Below, in pieces: positions 8,660 to 12,342 of a stretch of 12,342 bases of DNA; within the stretch, counting starts at the first letter, position 1; every line of letters begins with the position of its first letter. The notes under the pieces are model-generated. The model saw only the letters and a list, made by a program, of their open reading frames with translations, was not told where the DNA came from and made no database searches. Both the position numbers and the translations under genes were made by a program. This stretch comes from Entamoeba histolytica HM-1:IMSS (lineage: Eukaryota; Evosea; Mastigamoebida; Endamoebidae): assembly GCF_000208925.1 (NCBI RefSeq), contig NW_001915025.1, positions 1 to 12,342 of the forward strand, in the 5' to 3' direction.

Positions 8660-9025
8660 TTAATCATCTTTATTTTTGCTAACTTTTACAGCAATAATAA
8701 CGATAATAATTATAATAACAAGAATTATTATTGCAACAACAGTTCCAATAATTAACCACAATTTAAAGTTCTTCCACCACATTGCATTTTTCATATGAGT
8801 TGATGACTTTTTAAAAGCAGCAGCATTTTCATTCATTACAGCAGTTTGTTGTTCAAGTTCTTCAGCATTAGCAACATTACGAGTCATATTATCAATATTA
8901 TTTTGCATAATTTGTTGTGTTTCATCAAGGTCTCTGTTAATATTTTGAATACGTTGGTCACTAAAATTGATGAGAATGGTTTGAAATAAATTAAATAGAA
9001 TTTAAAAATCAATACCAAACGACAT
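8660..9025 (-). CDS. Synaptobrevin/VAMP-like SNARE, spliced (exons 9025-9021 and 8960-8660)
   Basis: Exon 1 is just ATGTC (9025-9021); exon 2 runs 8960-8660. Joined they encode 101 aa beginning MSDQRIQNINRDLDETQQIM. Residues 3-62 are a SNARE motif that aligns without gaps to VAMP2, counting back from the shared WWKN: hydrophobic layers M27, L37, M44, A49, F51 and M58 sit where VAMP2 has its layers. WWKNFK (63-68) is the membrane-proximal Trp/Lys motif, and about 69-95 is one long Ile/Val-rich transmembrane anchor with a short KNKDD tail. There is no longin domain. SNAREs of this type drive vesicle fusion by pairing with Q-SNAREs on the target membrane; which Entamoeba step is served is unknown. 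The zero-layer position holds Asn30, with Arg29 beside it. Taking Met20 (8908) as start would delete the front of the motif, so the spliced model is preferred. Confidence 0.85.
8961..9020 (-). other. 60-nt spliceosomal intron in the SNARE gene
   Basis: Read on the minus strand, the intron begins GTTTGGTATTG at 9020 and ends TCAATTTTAG at 8961. The donor is one base off the Entamoeba GTTTGT consensus, and the acceptor TTTTAG and 60-nt length are typical. Without splicing, ATG 9025 meets a TAA after seven codons. With splicing the sixth base joins TGACCAACG and opens the conserved SNARE frame. Confidence 0.85.
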
Positions 9026-9045
9026 GATTGTTTTTTACCTTTTTG

Positions 9046-9053
9046 TTTAAATA
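9046..9053 (-). promoter_or_regulatory. TATTTAAA core promoter element of the SNARE gene
   Basis: The minus strand reads CTATTTAAAC 21-28 bases upstream of the SNARE ATG at 9025. This matches the Entamoeba TATA-like element, which usually lies about 30 bases before the transcription start, and implies a very short 5' UTR, as is normal for the genus. It supports the spliced gene model starting at 9025. Confidence 0.55.
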
Positions 9054-10212
9054 GATGATTCTTTTTTTTTTTCTTTTTTATTTTATAATACATTAAAATA
9101 TTATTAAAAGTTTTTTATTTCTTTATTCTAAAACTAAAATCTTAAAATTATTTCTTGTAAATATTTTCTTTAATTCATTTATAAAATAAATAGTTCATTT
9201 AAGTGATAATAAACTTGTTTTTTATTGTTTACTGTTCTTTGTGGTTAATACAGTTTCTTCTCTTTTGTTTATTAGATCTACAAAATATGGTTTATTTGTG
9301 ATACAATTAATATTCCATTGACATTCATCTTATTTTTTATTAAAATAGTTTTGACTTATTTTATGTAGCAAACTCCTTTCTTAATTCTTTTATTAATCTA
9401 ATTCTTTTTGTATTTACTATCATATTTCTACAATTTATTATGTTTTTATCATATTTTATTTTTTCTTTGTCTTATTTCTTTATACTTATTCTTTTTCTTC
9501 AATATTTTCTGTTATACTTAACTATTTAATTCTACACCAACAATACTTTCATTTATTATTCTATTTCTTTATTTCATTGTACTTTCATTTCATATTGTAT
9601 TGTTATATTTGTTGTTTGTTTCTATTCATCAATTCTTATTCATTATTTCTATTTCTCTTTTTTTTTCATTGACATTGCTTCATTCGTTGTTAATTTTCTT
9701 TGTCATATTGTAATTTGGTATTATTTGGTATTGTTCTTCTTGCTATGTATTATTTCTCTTTTTCTATTTGTTCTTTTTTTATTTCCCTCTTATTGTTGCT
9801 TATTGTTTGTTTTAGTACATCTCTTCTTTTATTTTCTAGTCATAATTATCTCAGTATTTTCTTAGTCATAATATCATCATTATCTCTTATTTTCTCTATC
9901 ATTTCTAACTTTTCTTATTCTTTTATTTCATTTTTCTGTTTATTCATCATCATTTATATATCAATTTCTTTATGTGATTAGAAGTAGATTGTGATTTTCA
10001 TATGTGTTTTATTAATATCTCATTCTCATTTCTATCTATTTTATGCTTTTAGAATAATTTCTGATGAGATGTTTTATTCTTCTTACTTATTTTTCTTCAT
10101 TTTTATCTTCTAATTTCTTTATATTACTTATTATTGTAAAAAAATAACATTTATTTAAAATAGAATGATGATAAAAATAATACCTGACATGATGTTAATA
10201 ACGTGGATTAAC
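9054..10212. other. Gene-free, pyrimidine-rich low-complexity stretch
   Basis: About 1.16 kb without a credible gene. From about 9360 to 10140 the + strand is made mostly of T with interspersed C (TTTCTTTATT, TTCTATTTC, TTTCATT variants) and little G, so the minus strand is purine-rich. An apparent 93-codon hydrophobic frame at 9700-9981 begins with TTG and is explained by this composition. The DNA resembles the reverse complement of the low-complexity DNA at 11774-12342. No tRNA, SINE or tandem array of fixed period was seen. Confidence 0.5.
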
Positions 10213-10238
10213 TATTTAAACATTCATATTTTGAACTT
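10213..10238 (+). promoter_or_regulatory. Core promoter (TATTTAAA + GAAC element) of the TLDc gene
   Basis: TATTTAAA lies at 10213-10220 and TTGAACTT at 10231-10238, followed by A/T-rich DNA and ATG at 10261. Order and spacing match the three-part Entamoeba core promoter: TATA-like box about 30 bases before the start site, a GAAC box between it and the initiator, and a short 5' UTR. An initiator near 10243-10252 is inferred, giving a 5' UTR of about 10-18 bases before ATG 10261. Confidence 0.65.
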
Positions 10239-10260
10239 ATAAATATCAAATTAAATTAAA

Positions 10261-10766
10261 ATGGATGCAGTGGTTACTAACCAGATAGAAGAATGGACAG
10301 AAAAGTAGGAAATATACTATTTGATTCAGATAAAGATAATTGGAAAGTTGGTACGTCAGTATTTGATCAAAGAATAATTAATAACAAACATATAATAATT
10401 ATTATTGAAGATGAAGAAGGAAATAAATTTGGAGGATATGTTAATTCTAAAATTGATAAAGTTGATAAATGGATAAATGATTCAAAATCATTTGTATTTT
10501 CATTAGAATCAAATGGAAGAATTGAAGGAATGAAGAAATTTGATATTAAAGAACCAGAATGTGCATTTAAATTATATAACCAATCAGATGATTGTTTGTT
10601 TTTATTTGGACTTGGTGATTTTGGTGTTTGTAAAGAAAATAATAAATCAAAATCACATTGTGATCAATATTCATTCGATTATAAAGGAATTGAACATGCA
10701 CTTTGTGGAAACGAAGATCAAATACCTTTCACACCAAAACGAATCATAGTAATTGAAATGAAATGA
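10261..10766 (+). pseudogene. Single-domain TLDc protein gene with an early frameshift
   Basis: From ATG 10261 the frame reads MDAVVTNQIEEWTEK then TAG at 10306-10308. The TLDc domain continues in another frame, open to TGA at 10764-10766 and holding an internal ATG at 10293 (MDRKVGNILFDSDKDNW, 157 aa). EEWTEK joins KVGNILFDS across the A-run at 10301-10304, as in relatives of this family, so a net loss of one base there is the simplest explanation. The rest is intact: NKFGGYVNSKID, SKSFVFSLESNGR, AFKLYNQS, LFGLGDFGVC and the C-terminal FTPKRIIVIEMK. Many Entamoeba relatives carry an N-terminal coiled coil that is absent here. Translation from 10293 could still make almost the whole domain. 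Function in the family is unknown; TLDc elsewhere is linked to V-ATPase regulation and oxidative stress. Confidence 0.75.
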
Positions 10767-10830
10767 TTCAATCTTGATTAATTGAAAATGAATTAAAAAA
10801 GAATAAAAACAAATCAATGAAGAATATGAA

Positions 10831-10860
10831 CATTTCATTCATCTGCCAATGAATGAAATG
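10831..10860. repeat. Perfect 12-bp inverted repeat with 6-nt loop
   Basis: CATTTCATTCAT at 10831-10842 and its exact reverse complement ATGAATGAAATG at 10849-10860 flank CTGCCA. It is 65 bases past the TLDc stop and could form a hairpin in RNA or DNA. Function is unknown. Confidence 0.8.
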
Positions 10861-10899
10861 GTGAATTAAAAATTGACATAATTCAATGTTGAAATATTT

Positions 10900-10918
10900 T
10901 ATTTCATTTAATGAAATA
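10900..10918. repeat. Near-perfect palindrome TATTTCATT-T-AATGAAATA
   Basis: Nine-base arms at 10900-10908 and 10910-10918 around a single T. It uses the same ATTTCAT/ATGAAAT words as the preceding inverted repeat. Confidence 0.75.
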
Positions 10919-10921
10919 TTC

Positions 10922-10938
10922 ACACCCAATGAGGGTGT
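10922..10938. repeat. GC-containing hairpin followed by a T run
   Basis: ACACCC at 10922-10927 pairs with GGGTGT at 10933-10938 around AATGA, and T residues follow (TTTTTAAT, counting the last T of the stem). It looks like a bacterial intrinsic terminator, but the host is a eukaryote. Read as a structural curiosity, or possibly a Pol III-type stop, not as a proven terminator. Confidence 0.6.
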
Positions 10939-11170
10939 TTTTAATAAATAATAAAAGAAATAAGAATGAAATAAGATGAAATAAATAAACAATTTATTTG
11001 TATTATTTCATTGAATTAATTCATTATGAATCAAATGAATAAAATAATAGAAATAAGAAACAAATAAAGAAATGATAAAATATATCAACTCATTTATGTT
11101 ATTATTTCTTATTCATTCATATTTTCTATTTAAACAATAATAATCAAAACATAATAAGAAAGATAAATAA

Positions 11171-11192
11171 GAATAACACAACATAAAATAAA
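11171..11192 (+). repeat. 5' target-site duplication of the SINE
   Basis: A 22-bp sequence beginning GAATAACACAACATAAAA, repeated exactly at 11752-11773 on the other side of the SINE. A perfect long duplication is the mark of target-primed reverse transcription and suggests a recent insertion. Confidence 0.88.
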
Positions 11193-11249
11193 ATAAATAA
11201 ATAAAAATTAGTTAATTAAGTATTAATAGAATTTTCATCTATTCTTCCT

Positions 11250-11281
11250 AGCTCAGGGGAGACTAATCCCATCCCTGAGCT
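11250..11281 (+). repeat. GC-rich hairpin near the SINE 5' end
   Basis: AGCTCAGGG at 11250-11258 pairs perfectly with CCCTGAGCT at 11273-11281 across a 14-base loop. It is the most G+C-rich stretch in the window and is likely a structured part of the SINE RNA. Confidence 0.75.
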
Positions 11282-11501
11282 TATTAAAAAAGAGTAATCT
11301 CTTTGTTGAACCTATCATTTAGGTTTGTCTTGCAAAATGAGGAAAGCACTTCTTTGCTTTATTTTTCCTATTAAGGTTTTTTCAAACTTCTTCTGCTTAT
11401 TTCTTCTTTTTAAGCCTTTGTTTGTTTTCTACCTTAATTTTAAGGAATTTCATTTTTCTTATTTTATGAATGGAAGAAGGAATCATTTTATTACTACTGT
11501 A

Positions 11502-11554
11502 TTACTTTGACTAATTTTCTTTTTAGTCTTACTTTGACTAATTTTCTTTTAGTC
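11502..11554 (+). repeat. Two tandem 26-27 bp units inside the SINE
   Basis: Unit 1 (11502-11528, 27 bp) and unit 2 (11529-11554, 26 bp) both read TTACTTTGACTAATTTTC then a T run then TTAGTC, and differ by one T. The number of these units varies between EhSINE1 copies. Confidence 0.9.
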
Positions 11555-11613
11555 ATACCCACACTTCAGTAGATTCTTATATTACATCCATATAATATTC
11601 TACTGTATTCTCT

Positions 11614-11632
11614 TGCTGCACCCTTTGCAGCA
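11614..11632 (+). repeat. Seven-bp GC hairpin in the SINE 3' half
   Basis: TGCTGCA at 11614-11620 pairs with TGCAGCA at 11626-11632 around CCCTT. Together with the hairpin at 11250-11281 it suggests a folded SINE RNA. Confidence 0.65.
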
Positions 11633-11751
11633 TTCCCTAATACATTCCTAATTCAAAAGCACCGTCATAACCAGATAATAACTGGGAGAGTCGAAGAATG
11701 AATTTGTACTAGGGTTTATGTGTGGTGTTTCAGACGTGCCACCTTCGATCT

Positions 11752-11773
11752 GAATAACACAACATAAAATAAA
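11752..11773 (+). repeat. 3' target-site duplication of the SINE
   Basis: Exact 22-bp copy of 11171-11192, directly after the SINE 3' end. Confidence 0.88.
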
Positions 11774-12342
11774 TAATAAGAATAAAATATACAACAAATA
11801 TGAATAAACAAGAAATGACAAATGATAAAAGATGAACTAAATAAAATAACAACAGGAATAAAGAAAATAGAATAAAATAGAATGAAATAGAATAAATTTA
11901 GTGATGTTTAGAAAAGAGGAATTAACAAAAAGAAGAAATGAATGATGATTATAAAAGATAAAAATAAAATAATAAATATAAAATCAAAACTAAAATAACA
12001 TAATAATATAATAACAATATCATTGATTTTATCTTATTTTATTTATCTTATTTTATTTATCTTCTTTATTATTTTTATTCTTCTATTTTATTAAATGAAA
12101 ATGAATGATAAATGAAGAGAATGAAAATCAGAAACAAAACACAAACATTAATACAAAATCAAATAATGAAATATCAAATAATAATTGAATATGATGAAGT
12201 AATTTAATAAGAAATATAATAAATAATAATAGAAATAATGAAATAATATAATATGAAAGAATAATAAGAAAAGAAAATGATATAAATGATGATATCAATA
12301 ATAAATGAAATTATATATAATAATATAATGATAATGAAATAT
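11774..12342. other. Purine-rich low-complexity DNA to the window edge
   Basis: No gene seen. The + strand is dominated by A with G (AATAGAAATAATGAAATA variants). It holds short tandem repeats: three 10-bp units AAAATAGAAT, AAAATAGAAT, GAAATAGAAT at 11864-11893, and two exact 14-bp units ATCTTATTTTATTT at 12031-12058. The second array is a local T-rich island on the otherwise A-rich strand. Confidence 0.55.

Larger units (their letters stand above)
10767..11170. other. Purine-rich spacer with inverted repeats, 3' of the TLDc gene
   Basis: About 400 bases with no gene. It is rich in short words such as ATGAAAT, ATTTCATT, GAATAA and AATGAAT. The first half holds three inverted repeats (annotated separately). 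The second half, from about 10940, is low-complexity A/G-rich DNA up to the SINE target-site duplication. A minus-strand 74-codon frame here is a compositional shadow. Confidence 0.5.
11193..11751 (+). mobile_element. EhSINE1-type non-LTR retroelement (non-autonomous)
   Basis: A 559-bp insert, as bounded by the duplication, with clearly higher G+C than its surroundings and no coding capacity. The recognisable body starts around 11241 (CTTCCTAGCTCAGGGGAGAC) and ends TTCGATCT at 11751. It contains two tandem units of 27 and 26 bp (11502-11528 and 11529-11554), as in EhSINE1, whose copies differ in the number of 26-27 bp internal repeats. Length fits the approximately 550-bp EhSINE1. Such elements are mobilised in trans by the EhLINE1 reverse transcriptase/endonuclease, whose 3' end they share; no LINE is present in this window. 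The A/T-rich 11193-11240 may be element 5' sequence or target DNA. The 61-codon ATG frame inside it is not a gene. Family assignment is from memory of the element's structure. Confidence 0.88.

Noticed and set aside
8884..9093. 69-aa minus-strand frame MYYKIKKKKKKNHLF...
   Set aside because: Runs through the SNARE promoter, first exon and intron in another frame; the spliced SNARE model explains the region.
9700..9981. 93-aa hydrophobic + strand frame that looks like a membrane protein
   Set aside because: Begins with TTG and consists of Ser/Phe/Leu/Ile strings produced by T/C low-complexity DNA; no promoter and no family features.
10922..10942. Bacterial-type intrinsic terminator, hinting at horizontally acquired DNA
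   Set aside because: All surrounding genes and promoters are Entamoeba-like, the stem is only six pairs, and no bacterial gene is present.
11325..11510. 61-aa ATG frame inside the SINE
   Set aside because: EhSINE1-type elements are non-coding; the frame is chance.
11864..12058. Short tandem repeats as a possible CRISPR array or tRNA-array STR
   Set aside because: Units are 10 or 14 bp with two or three copies and no spacers, and no tRNA gene could be found alongside.

Overview
The window looks like nuclear DNA from Entamoeba, most likely E. histolytica or a very close relative. The reasons are extreme A+T content, intron-poor genes with short spacers, A/T-ending codons, a 60-nt intron of the short GTTTG...TAG kind, and TATTTAAA/GAAC core-promoter elements. 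Two further signs are members of the expanded Entamoeba TLDc family and a SINE that matches EhSINE1 in size, internal 26-27 bp repeats and flanking target-site duplications. The species call is inferred from memory of these features, not from a search.

Layout, left to right. (1) 1-240: 3' end of a Sec61-alpha (SecY) translocon gene, + strand. (2) 355-759: one reading frame encoding a charged coiled-coil protein, broken by two TAA codons, probably a pseudogene. (3) 1043-1549: multi-pass membrane protein resembling TEX261/Svp26, an ER-Golgi cargo adaptor. (4) 1550-2781: A/T-rich spacer with a possible decayed coding remnant. (5) 2782-5334: 850-aa RasGEF with RasGEF_N and CDC25 domains. (6) 5531-6625, minus strand and tail-to-tail with it: a SWIRM-domain protein with a JAMM/MPN-like domain whose metal ligands are missing. 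(7) 7125-8561: coiled coil plus divergent TLDc domain. (8) 8660-9025, minus strand: a spliced 101-aa synaptobrevin-like SNARE whose first exon is only 5 nt. (9) 9054-10212: gene-free, pyrimidine-rich. (10) 10261-10766: a single-domain TLDc gene with an apparently intact core promoter but a frameshift 15 codons after the first ATG. (11) 10767-11170: a cluster of inverted repeats in purine-rich DNA. (12) 11193-11751: a SINE flanked by a perfect 22-bp target-site duplication. (13) 11774-12342: purine-rich low-complexity DNA.

The left part is ordinary single-copy gene space. Three genes act in the secretory pathway (Sec61, TEX261-like, SNARE), but nothing indicates co-regulation, and their orientations differ. 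The right third is repeat-associated: a lineage-expanded gene family member, low-complexity DNA whose purine-rich strand switches across that gene, and a retroelement. I see no mobile defence system, CRISPR array, rRNA or tRNA. The most informative observations are the hidden intron and the Asn zero layer of the SNARE, the pseudo-JAMM SWIRM protein, and the frameshifted TLDc gene under an intact promoter.
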